A stretch of 11,908 nucleotides of DNA, from NCBI GenBank assembly GCA_003157715.1, contig PMKK01000098.1, positions 843 through 12,750 on the forward strand. The letters run 5' to 3'. This document shows, in pieces, positions 1 through 6,463 of the stretch; within the stretch, counting starts at the first letter, position 1, and the number at the start of each line of letters is the position of its first letter. Position numbers and translations under genes: made by a program. The notes under the pieces are model-generated. The model was not told where the DNA came from. It saw nothing but the letters and a program-made list of their open reading frames with translations, and did no database searches. The DNA comes from Actinomycetota bacterium (GTDB taxonomy: Bacteria; Actinomycetota; Thermoleophilia; UBA2241).

Positions 1-97
1 CCGTGGAGCCGATGTACATGCCGGGCCGCTCGCGGACCGGATCGAGGCCCTCGAGAACGGTGATATCTTGTTCGTCGTATCGCTGGTCGTTACTCAC
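1..97 (-). CDS. gyrB: DNA gyrase subunit B, N-terminal fragment (partial)
   Basis: The reverse strand from a GTG at 97 reads [20 protein letters not shown] and then [12 protein letters not shown] up to the window edge. The [18 protein letters not shown] stretch is the hallmark N-terminus of the GyrB/ParE GHKL ATPase domain. GyrB is the ATPase subunit of the type II topoisomerase that introduces negative supercoils and acts with GyrA ahead of replication forks. Only 32 codons are present, so the ATP-binding motifs and TOPRIM domain lie outside. The GTG start is chosen because an in-frame stop precedes it and an AAGG/AGGT Shine-Dalgarno-like stretch lies just upstream. Its position downstream of recF and dciA is the classical origin-proximal layout, which favours gyrB over parE. 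Confidence 0.93.
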   Translation of the reverse strand, partial: MSNDQRYDEQDITVLEGLDPVRERPGMYIGST

Positions 98-460
98 TAC
101 ACCTGACCTTACACAAGGCAAGACCGGCGACTGCACACACGAGTGAGAGGCCGGGCGCGGGACACTTCACATTATATCATCCGTAGAGCTCGACTGGAAG
201 CTTAGACAGCCAACAAAATTGCCGCAAAGTCCGTGTTTTTGGCGAATCCGCGGATGACGTTTCGGGAGTCGTCACACACGCTCCGGCCGTACGGCCCGGA
301 CGTTGCGGCAGGTCTCGGCCGGATCGCCTGCGCTCTTCCTTGGATCGCGCGCGCTTATCTTGCTTTACACTTCGCCGCGCGCACTTACGTTCCTGCCTCA
401 GGCCGCTTCTCGCGGCTCGCGGCCGACGTCCGCGACGTCCCTCGTCGGTGAGCCCGGACG
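98..460 (-). other. gyrB leader / dciA-gyrB intergenic region
   Basis: This 363 bp stretch between the dciA stop and the gyrB start has no convincing coding frame on either strand; the short open frames have no recognisable product. The gyrB-proximal part (about 170-240) is clearly more AT-rich than the rest and carries the promoter listed separately. Two inverted repeats are visible. One is GGCCGTACGGCC at 285-296, extended by outer TCCGG/CCGGA arms with one bulged base. The other is GGCCGC (401-406) with GCGGCC (419-424). Neither has a T-run on either strand, so neither is a clear intrinsic terminator. Confidence 0.6.
171..179 (-). promoter_or_regulatory. Extended -10 promoter for gyrB
   Basis: On the minus strand 179-171 reads TGATATAAT, an exact extended -10 element (TGn plus consensus TATAAT). 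No good -35 is seen at 16-18 bp (TTCCAG at 17 bp is the nearest). The predicted transcription start is near 164, giving a leader of about 65-70 nt before the gyrB GTG. It would give gyrB transcription independent of the dnaN-dciA operon. Confidence 0.7.
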
Positions 461-775
461 CTACTGCTCGGCTTCGTCAGGGGCTCGGTGCGGACGTCCG
501 ACGACGAAGCGCAGACCCGTCACCGCGGTCGTCGGATCGTCGGCCCGTAGCCTCTCGAGGATGACCGGCGTGAGATAGGTCAGTTCGTTCGACCAGGTCG
601 AAGACTCACACTCCACGGTGAGAACGCCACGCGACAGGCGACGCGGCCGGGTCACCGCGACGACCTCGGCTCCGGCGGCCCTCGCCCAGCCGCGGTAGGC
701 CCGGCCTTCGTCGCTGTCGGCGACCCTGTCGAGCGCCGTGTTCAGAATGTCGCCGAGGCGCGAGAACTCAGCCAT
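461..775 (-). CDS. dciA: DUF721 / DciA family replication protein
   Basis: A 104-residue protein of the DUF721 (DciA) family, whose characterised members interact with the replicative helicase and support its loading in bacteria lacking DnaC/DnaI-type loaders. The family pattern is visible: an N-terminal RLGDILNTAL helix, a YRGWARAAG segment near residue 30, and VLTVECESSTWSNEL near residues 55-70, where a conserved Trp is followed by a hydrophobic helix. I chose the ATG at 775 because it directly precedes the conserved helix and has GAGG six bases upstream. The frame stays open to 859, but that extension is low-complexity Arg/Ala and overlaps recF. The ATG overlaps the recF stop by 8 bp, indicating coupling. 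This recF-DUF721-gyrB order is typical of Actinobacteria. Confidence 0.85.
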   Translation of the reverse strand: MAEFSRLGDILNTALDRVADSDEGRAYRGWARAAGAEVVAVTRPRRLSRGVLTVECESSTWSNELTYLTPVILERLRADDPTTAVTGLRFVVGRPHRAPDEAEQ

Positions 776-1970
776 CGCGCGCCTCGCCGAGCGCGCCCGG
801 CGCGCCGTCCGGCGCCTCCGCTGACGCCTGCCCGGCGCCGATGTCGAGCACGCGCGCATGAGCCAGCTCGGCGTCGGTGAAATACAGACGATTCGTCGTC
901 GTGACGAGCGCCTGCCCGCCGGCGGTCAGCGCGCCCACGAGCAGCCGGCGGCGGGCGTCGTCGAGCTCACTCATGACGTCGTCGAGCAGCAGGGTGCCGA
1001 CGTCGCCGGTCACCTCGGCGGCGAGCGCCCGTTCGGCCAGAAGGAGCGCCAGCACGGCGGCGCGCTGCTCGCCCTGCGAGCCGAAGAGGCGCAGGTCGCG
1101 AGGTCCGCCGGCGGTCAGCGCGGCCGACCTCTCCTCGGCAAAACGCAGGTCGTCGCGGTGTGGCCCGAACCCCGATATCGCGCGCCCGATCTCACCGGGC
1201 CGCCGGGCCCGCAGCGCAGCCACGAAGGCCTCTTCGAGCGAGCCGGGCAACGAGAGTCCGGCCTCGGCCTCGAGGCCGTCGAGCTGCGAGATGAGTGAGA
1301 GTGAGAACTCGCCACCGTCAGGGGCCAGCGCGCCGGCGAACTCGCGATACCGCGTGGCAAGACGCGCGACGACGTTGCGCCGCCGCTCGGCAAAGGCAAG
1401 CGCGACGCGCGCGAGCTGACGGTCCCAGGCATCGAGGGAGTCGGCCGGAGCGCCGTCGCGCACGCGCCAGAGATGGGCGTTGCGCTGTTTCAGCACGACG
1501 TTCAAGTCGCGCAGGCCGGCATCGTAGGCCGGTTCGAGCGCCGCGGCGAAGGCATCGAGATGAGCGCGCCGTCGCGCCGGGCTGCCTTTGACCAGCAGAA
1601 GGCTTTCGGGCACGAAGATGAAGACCGAGCCCTGGCGGCGCAGATCGTCGAGCGACGACACTTCGACGCCGTCGACACGGACTTGCTTGCCCTGCCCCGG
1701 CGCGTAGGCGACCGTCAGGCTGTGCGAGTCGGCCCCCCGACGCTCGGCGACGGTCGCTTCGGCGCGCGCGTAGGTGGCGCCCCAGCGCACGGCCTTCTCT
1801 TCTTTGGCCGTACGCGGCGAGCCGGCGCGCAAGGCGAAGTAGGCGCCTTCGAGGAGGTTCGTCTTGCCGCTCGCATTTGGCCCGACGATGATGTTCAGAC
1901 CAGGATCGAGCTCGACCGTGACGTCGTCGTAGCTGCGGAAATTAACCAGCCTCAGGCGGGCGACGAACAC
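768..1970 (-). CDS. recF: DNA replication and repair protein RecF
   Basis: A 400-residue SMC-like ATPase that, with RecO and RecR, helps load RecA onto gapped single-stranded DNA. It is close to the usual 360-400 aa. The N-terminus VARLRLVNFRSY is the family signature. Walker A is GPNASGKTN at residues 30-38, GPHRDDL is at 269-275, the ABC-type signature FGSQGEQR is at 296-303, and Walker B plus D-loop LLLDDVMSELD is at 327-337. The GTG start at 1970 places the conserved N-terminus correctly and has GGAG about 8 bases upstream. The gene overlaps yaaA upstream by 19 bp and dciA downstream by 8 bp, so it is part of the dnaN-yaaA-recF-dciA operon. The last 20-25 residues are an Ala/Gly-rich tail beyond the conserved domain. 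Confidence 0.96.
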   Translation of the reverse strand: MFVARLRLVNFRSYDDVTVELDPGLNIIVGPNASGKTNLLEGAYFALRAGSPRTAKEEKAVRWGATYARAEATVAERRGADSHSLTVAYAPGQGKQVRVDGVEVSSLDDLRRQGSVFIFVPESLLLVKGSPARRRAHLDAFAAALEPAYDAGLRDLNVVLKQRNAHLWRVRDGAPADSLDAWDRQLARVALAFAERRRNVVARLATRYREFAGALAPDGGEFSLSLISQLDGLEAEAGLSLPGSLEEAFVAALRARRPGEIGRAISGFGPHRDDLRFAEERSAALTAGGPRDLRLFGSQGEQRAAVLALLLAERALAAEVTGDVGTLLLDDVMSELDDARRRLLVGALTAGGQALVTTTNRLYFTDAELAHARVLDIGAGQASAEAPDGAPGALGEARDG

Positions 1971-2164
1971 ACGCCATACTCCGTCGCGCCCACGGCCACG
2001 CGATCGCCGGGAGTGACGCGATGGCCGCGCCGCACCTCGACCGCGCCGTTCACGCGCACCTCGCCGTTTTGAATGAGCAGCTTGGCTTCGCCGCCGGTCT
2101 GTGTGACGCCGGCCAGCTTGAGAAACGCCCCCAGCGGCAGGGGACCCCTGACGGGGATCTCGAT
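1952..2164 (-). CDS. yaaA: S4-domain RNA-binding protein YaaA (ATC or CTG start)
   Basis: The minus strand encodes about 70 residues with the S4 RNA-binding fold. LGAFLKLAG is near residues 12-20, and TGGEAKLLIQNGEVRVNG is near 24-41, followed by VEVRRGHRVTPGDRV. This GG-x-AK...G-x-V-x-VNG...RRG...GD pattern is that of YaaA/YbcJ-type S4 proteins, and yaaA lies between dnaN and recF in Bacillus subtilis. The open frame begins after a stop inside dnaN and contains no ATG, GTG or TTG before the conserved domain. The only reasonable initiators are ATC at 2164 (overlapping the dnaN stop as TGATC) or CTG at 2167. The product is known in the family as a small RNA- or ribosome-associated protein; its exact role is unsettled. 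The 3' end overlaps recF by 19 bp. Confidence 0.85.
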   Translation of the reverse strand: MEIPVRGPLPLGAFLKLAGVTQTGGEAKLLIQNGEVRVNGAVEVRRGHRVTPGDRVAVGATEYGVCSSPA

Positions 2165-3264
2165 CAGCTGCTGAGCCGGATCGGCATGATCAGGTAGACG
2201 AACGACTCGTCGGCGCCCGTGACCAGGCCTGGTCGCAGGGGGTTGATGAACTTGAGGGTCGCGACGTCACCGGACACGCCCTCGAGGCCGTCGATGAGAA
2301 ACAGCGGGTTGAACCCGATCTCGAAAGACTCGCCGGAAAACGGCGCATCGAGCTCTTCTTCGGCCTGCCCGACGTCCTGGGTGACAGCCCGGATAGTGAG
2401 CTTGCCTTCAGAGAACTGCAGCCGCAGCGGCGCGTTCTTTTGAGCCAGCAGGCTGACGCGCCGCGTGACGCCCAGCAGTTCGACGCGGTCGAGCGCCACG
2501 GCGTGATCGAAGCTGTCGGGCAGAAGCTGGCGGTAGTTGGGGAACTGGCCGTCGATCAGGCGCGTCGCGATCCACACGTCGTCGACGGCAAACAGCGCCT
2601 GGTTGTCGGTGATCACGAGCCGCAGTTCGCCGTCGTCCAGACCAGCACACAGGCGCTGCACCTCGCTCAATGCCTTGACAGGTACGATGGCCTGGATCTC
2701 GTCGGCCGGCCCGCCTTCGAGCGGCGTCTCTTTGACACTGAGACGATAGCTGTCGGTGGCGACCATCTTGAGCTTACCGGCACCGATCGTGACCAGCACG
2801 CCGGTGAGGATCGGCCTGGTCTCGTCGCGTGAGGCGGCGCGGCCCACTTTTTCGAGCGTCTCGACGAACGGCGTGACGCCTATCGCGAAGGCTTCGCTCA
2901 TGTCGAACGCCGAGGTGGGCGGAAAGTCGCTCGCCACCCAGGAGTTGAGGCTGAAACTCGCTTTGCCCGCGAAGATCTTGACCACACCCTCGCCGGCTTC
3001 GACACGGACTTCGGCGGCGGCCATGTTCTTGATCACGTCGGTGAACAGACGCGCCGGAACGACCGCCTCGCCTTCGGTCTCGATGCTGGTGGCGATGCTC
3101 GCCTTGATCGAGAGCTCCATGTCGGTGGAGTACATCTCGAGCCGGCCGTCGCGGGCCTGGAGCAAGATGCCTGAGAGCACCGGCAAGGCACTGCGGGTCG
3201 AAACGCCGCGTGCCAGGATGCTGAGCTTCTCGACGAGCGTCGTGCGATCACAGGCGAATCTCAT
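2164..3264 (-). CDS. dnaN: DNA polymerase III beta subunit (sliding clamp)
   Basis: A 366-residue sliding clamp, the normal family length, which forms a dimeric ring tethering polymerase III to DNA. Three tandem clamp domains are recognisable: [20 protein letters not shown] with LPVLSGILL (residues 1-35), the second domain with RPILTGVLV and [11 protein letters not shown], and the third ending in [11 protein letters not shown]. The closing YLIMPIRL is the typical clamp C-terminus that contributes to the partner-binding pocket. The ATG at 3264 is preceded by AAGGAG at 5-base spacing, a strong ribosome binding site. Its TGA stop overlaps the non-canonical start of yaaA. The upstream 284 bp gap carries DnaA boxes and separates it from dnaA. 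Confidence 0.97.
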   Translation of the reverse strand: MRFACDRTTLVEKLSILARGVSTRSALPVLSGILLQARDGRLEMYSTDMELSIKASIATSIETEGEAVVPARLFTDVIKNMAAAEVRVEAGEGVVKIFAGKASFSLNSWVASDFPPTSAFDMSEAFAIGVTPFVETLEKVGRAASRDETRPILTGVLVTIGAGKLKMVATDSYRLSVKETPLEGGPADEIQAIVPVKALSEVQRLCAGLDDGELRLVITDNQALFAVDDVWIATRLIDGQFPNYRQLLPDSFDHAVALDRVELLGVTRRVSLLAQKNAPLRLQFSEGKLTIRAVTQDVGQAEEELDAPFSGESFEIGFNPLFLIDGLEGVSGDVATLKFINPLRPGLVTGADESFVYLIMPIRLSS

Positions 3265-3548
3265 TCCGGCTCCTTACTATCTCTCTTCTTTAAGAGAAAT
3301 ACCTTCGTGTTCGTCATAAGCGTTGTGGACAGTGTGGAAAACCGACTGTCTGCCTGCATCTACGGTGACGTACGGCTTGTGACACTACTGTGGAGAGCGG
3401 GAGCAGAAAGAGGCCCCGATGTTCGACAAGCGGCTCCTCACCGGGCAAGCATATCCGGTTTGCCGTCGGCGCGCGATATTCTCCACCGCGTTCTCCGGTG
3501 TTCGTCAACAGCTGCGCCGAGAGACCCGGGGAGAAGTCCGGCGACGCT
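3265..3548 (-). other. dnaA-dnaN intergenic region, candidate origin subregion
   Basis: This 284 bp non-coding gap sits between the dnaA stop and the dnaN start. Read on the minus strand it contains two abutting DnaA-box-like 9-mers, TTTTCCACA (3341-3333) and CTGTCCACA (3332-3324), each one mismatch from a standard box. A weaker CTCTCCACA lies at 3397-3389. Close to dnaN is an AT-rich stretch (about 3274-3305) containing the inverted repeat TCTCTT-CTTT-AAGAGA (3282-3297), which could serve as an unwinding element. No strong dnaN promoter is obvious; TATGCT at 3453-3448 is a weak -10 candidate. Boxes beside an AT-rich element between dnaA and dnaN match the arrangement of the dnaA-dnaN part of the Bacillus origin. 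Confidence 0.6.
3324..3341 (-). promoter_or_regulatory. Tandem DnaA boxes (pair, zero spacing)
   Basis: On the minus strand the two 9-mers TTTTCCACA and CTGTCCACA lie head to tail with no spacer. The first differs from TTATCCACA at one base and the second differs from the Streptomyces-type TTGTCCACA at one base. The pair lies about 20 bp from the AT-rich stretch upstream of dnaN. Confidence 0.65.
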
Positions 3549-4961
3549 CTACCGGCCGATCTGCAGTCGCGAGGTGACGACCTGGATGAGATCGTGGAGC
3601 TGGCGGTCGTGGCCGTCCTGCAGAAGCCGCTCGATCTTGTTGACGGCATACAGCACGGTGCTGTGGTCACGGCCGCCGAACCGGTCGCCGATCTGCGGCA
3701 GCGAGGCTTCGGTGAGTTCGCGACAGAGGTACATGGCGACATGGCGCGGATAGGCGACGTCGGCGGTGCGCTTGTCGCCACGCAGATCGCTCACGTGGCA
3801 GCCGAACTGGCGGGCGACCTCGCTCTGCACGGCGTCGATGGTGATCGATTGGGTGTAGGGCTTAGGGAGGATGTCCTTGAGCGCTTCGCGCGCGACTTCG
3901 AGGGTGATTTCGCTGTGGGTGATCGAGGCGAAGCCCACCACCCGGCGCAGGGCGCCGACCAGCTCGCGGATGTTGGTCGAGACGCGGCTCGCGATGTATT
4001 CGAGCGCCTCGGGCTCACCGATCGTGGTGCCGTCGACTTTGATCTGGCGGCGCAGGATGGCGATGCGGGTCTCGACGTCGGGACGGCCGATGTCGACCAC
4101 GACCCCCTGACCGAAGCGCGAGCGCAAGCGGTCGTCGAGCTCTTCGAGCTCGCGGGGCTGGCGATCGGAGGTGAGGACGATCTGCTTGTCGGCTTCGTAG
4201 AGCGCGTTGAAAGTATGGAAGAACTCGACCTGGGTGCCCTGTTTGCCGGCCAGGAACTGGACGTCGTCGATCAGCAGCACGTCGTTGGCGCGGTATTGAT
4301 GTTTGAAGCCCTCGATGCGGCCTTTCTCGGTCACGCCGCTGATGAAGTCGTCGGTGAACCGTTCGCAGGTGACGTACTTCACGCGCAGCCTGGGGTCGGT
4401 CACGATGATCTGGTGGGCGATGGCCTGGATCAGGTGGGTCTTGCCGAGCCCTGTGTCGGCGTAGATGAAGACAGGGTTGTAAGCGGTGGCCGGCGCGGCC
4501 GCGACGCTGCGCGCGGCCGCCGTGGCGTATTCGTTGTGCGGGCCGATGACCCAGCGGTCGAAGACGTAGCGGGGATTGAGTCCCGCGACGTCGGGAGTGC
4601 CGTCCGGCGCGATGTCGCGGGAGCCGTTGCCGGCGGGTGGCACAGCCTTTGGCGTGGTGGGCGCCGCCGGCGCTTCGTCGACCGGCGCGCTCGCCGTTAC
4701 CGTGGCGGCCCGGTCGTCGACCACCATGCGGACCTCGATGTCGGCGGCCATGACGGCGCTGACCGCCTCGCGCAGGAGCGCGCCGAAGCGCGCGTCGACC
4801 CAGTCGCGGGCGAATTCGTTGGGCAGTCCGAGGGTGAAGGTGGTGTCTTCGAGACCCACGGGGACGGTGCGTTCGAACCAGAGCCGGAAGGTGGCGTCGT
4901 TCACGCGGCCGCGGATGTGCTCGCGGGCCTCGTTCCAGATGAGTGTCAGTTGGTCGTCGAT
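3549..4961 (-). CDS. dnaA: Chromosomal replication initiator protein DnaA (probable ATC start)
   Basis: The AAA+ initiator that binds DnaA boxes, melts oriC and recruits the helicase. Taken from the ATC at 4961 it has 470 residues. Domain I is [19 protein letters not shown] followed by [10 protein letters not shown] and PNEFARDWV. An Ala/Pro linker (domain II) spans about 85-125. Walker [10 protein letters not shown] is near 168-176, Walker B LLIDDVQF near 229-236, an arginine-finger segment LRSRFGQG near 279-286, and the domain IV box-binding signature [11 protein letters not shown] near 429-439. A conventional GTG exists at 4904 but would delete the first helix of domain I, including its conserved Trp. 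ATC 4961 has GAGG at 6-base spacing, the same SD and spacing as dciA. No ATG, GTG or TTG lies between the in-frame stop and 4904. It lies 93 bp downstream of the ATPase gene. Confidence 0.95.
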   Translation of the reverse strand: MDDQLTLIWNEAREHIRGRVNDATFRLWFERTVPVGLEDTTFTLGLPNEFARDWVDARFGALLREAVSAVMAADIEVRMVVDDRAATVTASAPVDEAPAAPTTPKAVPPAGNGSRDIAPDGTPDVAGLNPRYVFDRWVIGPHNEYATAAARSVAAAPATAYNPVFIYADTGLGKTHLIQAIAHQIIVTDPRLRVKYVTCERFTDDFISGVTEKGRIEGFKHQYRANDVLLIDDVQFLAGKQGTQVEFFHTFNALYEADKQIVLTSDRQPRELEELDDRLRSRFGQGVVVDIGRPDVETRIAILRRQIKVDGTTIGEPEALEYIASRVSTNIRELVGALRRVVGFASITHSEITLEVAREALKDILPKPYTQSITIDAVQSEVARQFGCHVSDLRGDKRTADVAYPRHVAMYLCRELTEASLPQIGDRFGGRDHSTVLYAVNKIERLLQDGHDRQLHDLIQVVTSRLQIGR

Positions 4962-4967
4962 CTTTGG

Positions 4968-4994
4968 CCTCGCCTTGCCGGGTCACTCACCCGG
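4968..4994 (-). promoter_or_regulatory. dnaA leader: hairpin and Shine-Dalgarno
   Basis: In the dnaA transcript a perfect 6-bp stem, CCGGGT with ACCCGG (4994-4978, 5-nt loop GAGTG), ends 6 nt before the putative SD GAGG (4971-4968). That SD is followed by six bases and then ATC 4961. The stem is not followed by a T-run, so a terminator is unlikely. It could modulate translation or processing between the ATPase gene and dnaA. The in-frame stop TGA that limits how far dnaA can extend upstream lies at the 3' side of this hairpin. Confidence 0.45.
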
Positions 4995-5054
4995 GATCAC
5001 CTGCGCCGTTCGCGGCCGAGGCGCGACGACTCGCCGCGGAGAGCCGCTCGGGCA

Positions 5055-5993
5055 TCAGAAGAGTGTTTCGAGGAGGCCCATGCCCTCTTCGGTGAGAGCG
5101 CGCTTCCCGTCGCCGCGCGAGTGTACCAAGCCCATCTTCTCCAGTAAATGAAGCTCACGATAAGCGGTCGCTGGGGCTACGCCAAGCTCCTTGGCGAGGG
5201 CGCTCGGGCCCGCCACGTTGAGTTCCATGAGCAGCACGAGGATCTTCTTCTGACGGGTGGAGAGCGGCGGCGCCGCCGGGACCGGGGTCTGAGCCTCGGC
5301 CTCGAGGGTCGCCTGCTCGGGCATCTTGATCGTGACCACCGCCCCGCCGCCGAGGTTGTCCTCGACGGTGATCGCGCCGCGCAGAAAGCCGAGCGATTCG
5401 CGGGCGATGGGCAGGCCGGAGCCCACGCCCCTGATGAAGCGCCGCTGGTCGGCGGTCGCGGTGGTGAAGCCGGGCAGGAAGACCCGGTCCTTGTCGTCGA
5501 CCCCCGGTCCGTGGTCGGAGATGCGCACTATCCGGCCGCCGTCAAGGATGGTGATCACGACGTCGCAGAAGAAGGCGTGGATCAGGTTCTCGATCAGCTC
5601 GTTGATGACCGTGAAGGGGACGTTGCCGCCCTGCTCCCGGCACGAGTGGTAGGTCTTCTCGGCGAGCGAGGTGATCAGCCCTGGGATGTCACGCTCCTCG
5701 ACGCTGACTACGCGGGGCGGGCTGGTGAGCGTGTCGTAGATGGCGATCCGTGGCGCGCCCGGCCCAAGCGGCGTCTCCGCTGACGGGTCGCTGACGGGGG
5801 TGTTGCCGCCGCCGCCGGAGGTGCCCGCGGGAGCCGGCGCCGCGACGCCGGCGCGGGCCGCGGCCTCGACGCCGGGCGGGTCTTGCCGCGGGGGCGCTTC
5901 GGCGACGGCCGCGACCGGCTCGCCGCCTGCGCGACGTACGACGCTCGGGGGCGCCGGCTCCTGGGCCAGCAGCCTGTCGAGGAACGAATCCAT
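5055..5993 (-). CDS. GHKL (HATPase_c) ATP-binding protein with C-terminal winged helix, unknown function
   Basis: A 312-residue protein upstream of dnaA that I cannot tie to a characterised protein. Residues 1-10 form a short helix, and 11-80 are a Pro/Ala/Gly-rich, probably disordered linker. Residues about 95-225 form a histidine-kinase-type ATPase domain: N-box VINELIENLIHA (129-140), G1 box DHGPGV (160-165), a lid region FLPGFTTATADQRRFIRG, and G2 box GVGSGLPIA (189-197), ending in GGGAVVTIKMP. Residues about 245-312 form a MarR-like winged helix (LAKELGVAPATAYRELHLLEKMGLV, then a RGDGKRALTEEG wing). There is no dimerisation/phospho-acceptor His domain, receiver, sensor or membrane segment, so it is not an ordinary sensor kinase. 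A cytoplasmic ATP-responsive DNA-binding regulator, or an RsbW-like partner switch, would fit (inference). The ATG at 5993 has no SD; see the promoter entry. Confidence 0.85.
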   Translation of the reverse strand: MDSFLDRLLAQEPAPPSVVRRAGGEPVAAVAEAPPRQDPPGVEAAARAGVAAPAPAGTSGGGGNTPVSDPSAETPLGPGAPRIAIYDTLTSPPRVVSVEERDIPGLITSLAEKTYHSCREQGGNVPFTVINELIENLIHAFFCDVVITILDGGRIVRISDHGPGVDDKDRVFLPGFTTATADQRRFIRGVGSGLPIARESLGFLRGAITVEDNLGGGAVVTIKMPEQATLEAEAQTPVPAAPPLSTRQKKILVLLMELNVAGPSALAKELGVAPATAYRELHLLEKMGLVHSRGDGKRALTEEGMGLLETLF

Positions 5994-6003
5994 GGGGGGT
6001 TGG

Positions 6004-6040
6004 AGTATAGCAGAGACCCCGGGGCAGGCGGACCCGCCTG
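6004..6040 (-). promoter_or_regulatory. Extended -10 promoter with inverted repeat over the -35 region
   Basis: On the minus strand 6012-6004 reads TGCTATACT, an extended -10 element. Transcription starting 6-8 bases downstream would begin at about 5996-5998, only 3-5 nt before the ATG at 5993, so the message appears to be leaderless or nearly so. The bases before the ATG (CTCCAACCCCCC) contain no SD, which agrees. A perfect 7-2-7 inverted repeat (CAGGCGG-AC-CCGCCTG, 6025-6040) covers the position where a -35 would lie. It is a plausible operator for the gene's own winged helix, or for another repressor. Confidence 0.6.
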
Positions 6041-6070
6041 AAAAGCCTATTTGCAGGTATTCGACCGAAG

Positions 6071-6079
6071 TTGTCCACA
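6071..6079 (+). promoter_or_regulatory. DnaA box (TTGTCCACA)
   Basis: An exact match to the high-GC Gram-positive DnaA box TTGTCCACA. It lies about 60 bp upstream of the ATPase gene's -10, close enough that DnaA binding could also influence that promoter. Confidence 0.75.
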
Positions 6080-6144
6080 GGGTTTTCTACATCTGTGGAA
6101 TCATTCGGGCGGCGTCGTCCCCGGCGTGCGCAAATACCAGCATT

Positions 6145-6153
6145 TGTGGAAAA
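6145..6153 (-). promoter_or_regulatory. DnaA box (TTTTCCACA on minus strand)
   Basis: The plus strand reads TGTGGAAAA, so the minus strand is TTTTCCACA, one mismatch from the consensus. It is identical to one of the boxes in the dnaA-dnaN gap (3341-3333). It lies inside an AT-rich patch. Confidence 0.65.
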
Positions 6154-6375
6154 GGTGTTTTCACGGACCCTTGTCACTGGCCCGCTCATCGCTGCCTCGC
6201 GAACCCGCCGGCTCGTCAGACTGAGCGCCCGCATCATGCCACCGCCGGGTCACGGAATGCCTGCAAAATGACGTAATAGGCAATCGATGGAATTCGTCGC
6301 CCTGTGTCAAGGCAACTTGGTTGCGTCAACGGTTTGTACACGCTGGTTCGAGCCTGTGAGCGCGACAAAAGAAAG

Positions 6376-6393
6376 TTATCCACATATTCCACA
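6376..6393 (+). promoter_or_regulatory. Tandem DnaA boxes (pair, zero spacing)
   Basis: A perfect TTATCCACA (6376-6384) is followed without a spacer by TATTCCACA (6385-6393, two mismatches). The head-to-tail arrangement mirrors the pair at 3324-3341 but reads in the opposite direction. Confidence 0.75.
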
Positions 6394-6463
6394 GGCGGCT
6401 CTCACGCCGCTGCGGGGCTTCTGAAACGGTAGTCGCGTCCGGTGCCCGGTTGCCTTGCGCGGG

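Noticed and set aside
401..424. Inverted repeat GGCCGC...GCGGCC after dciA as an intrinsic terminator
   Set aside because: Only six pairs, a 12-nt loop and no T-run on the minus strand; such short GC repeats are frequent in this DNA.
233..451. A 72-codon plus-strand frame in the gyrB leader
   Set aside because: No ribosome binding site, no similarity pattern, and similar overlapping frames exist in the other two phases, as expected by chance at this GC content.
3307..3507. Direct repeat GTGTTCGTCA at 3307-3316 and 3498-3507 in the dnaA-dnaN gap
   Set aside because: Only two copies of ten bases, unrelated to DnaA boxes and with no consistent placement; possibly chance.
3549..4904. GTG 4904 as the dnaA start
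   Set aside because: It would remove the first domain I helix ([13 protein letters not shown]), which the upstream frame encodes intact, and it has no SD at a suitable distance.
3390..5147. A 585-codon open frame on the plus strand across dnaA
   Set aside because: It is the antisense shadow of dnaA in GC-rich DNA; its translation is Asp/Val/Gly-rich without a recognisable domain, whereas the minus strand encodes unmistakable DnaA.
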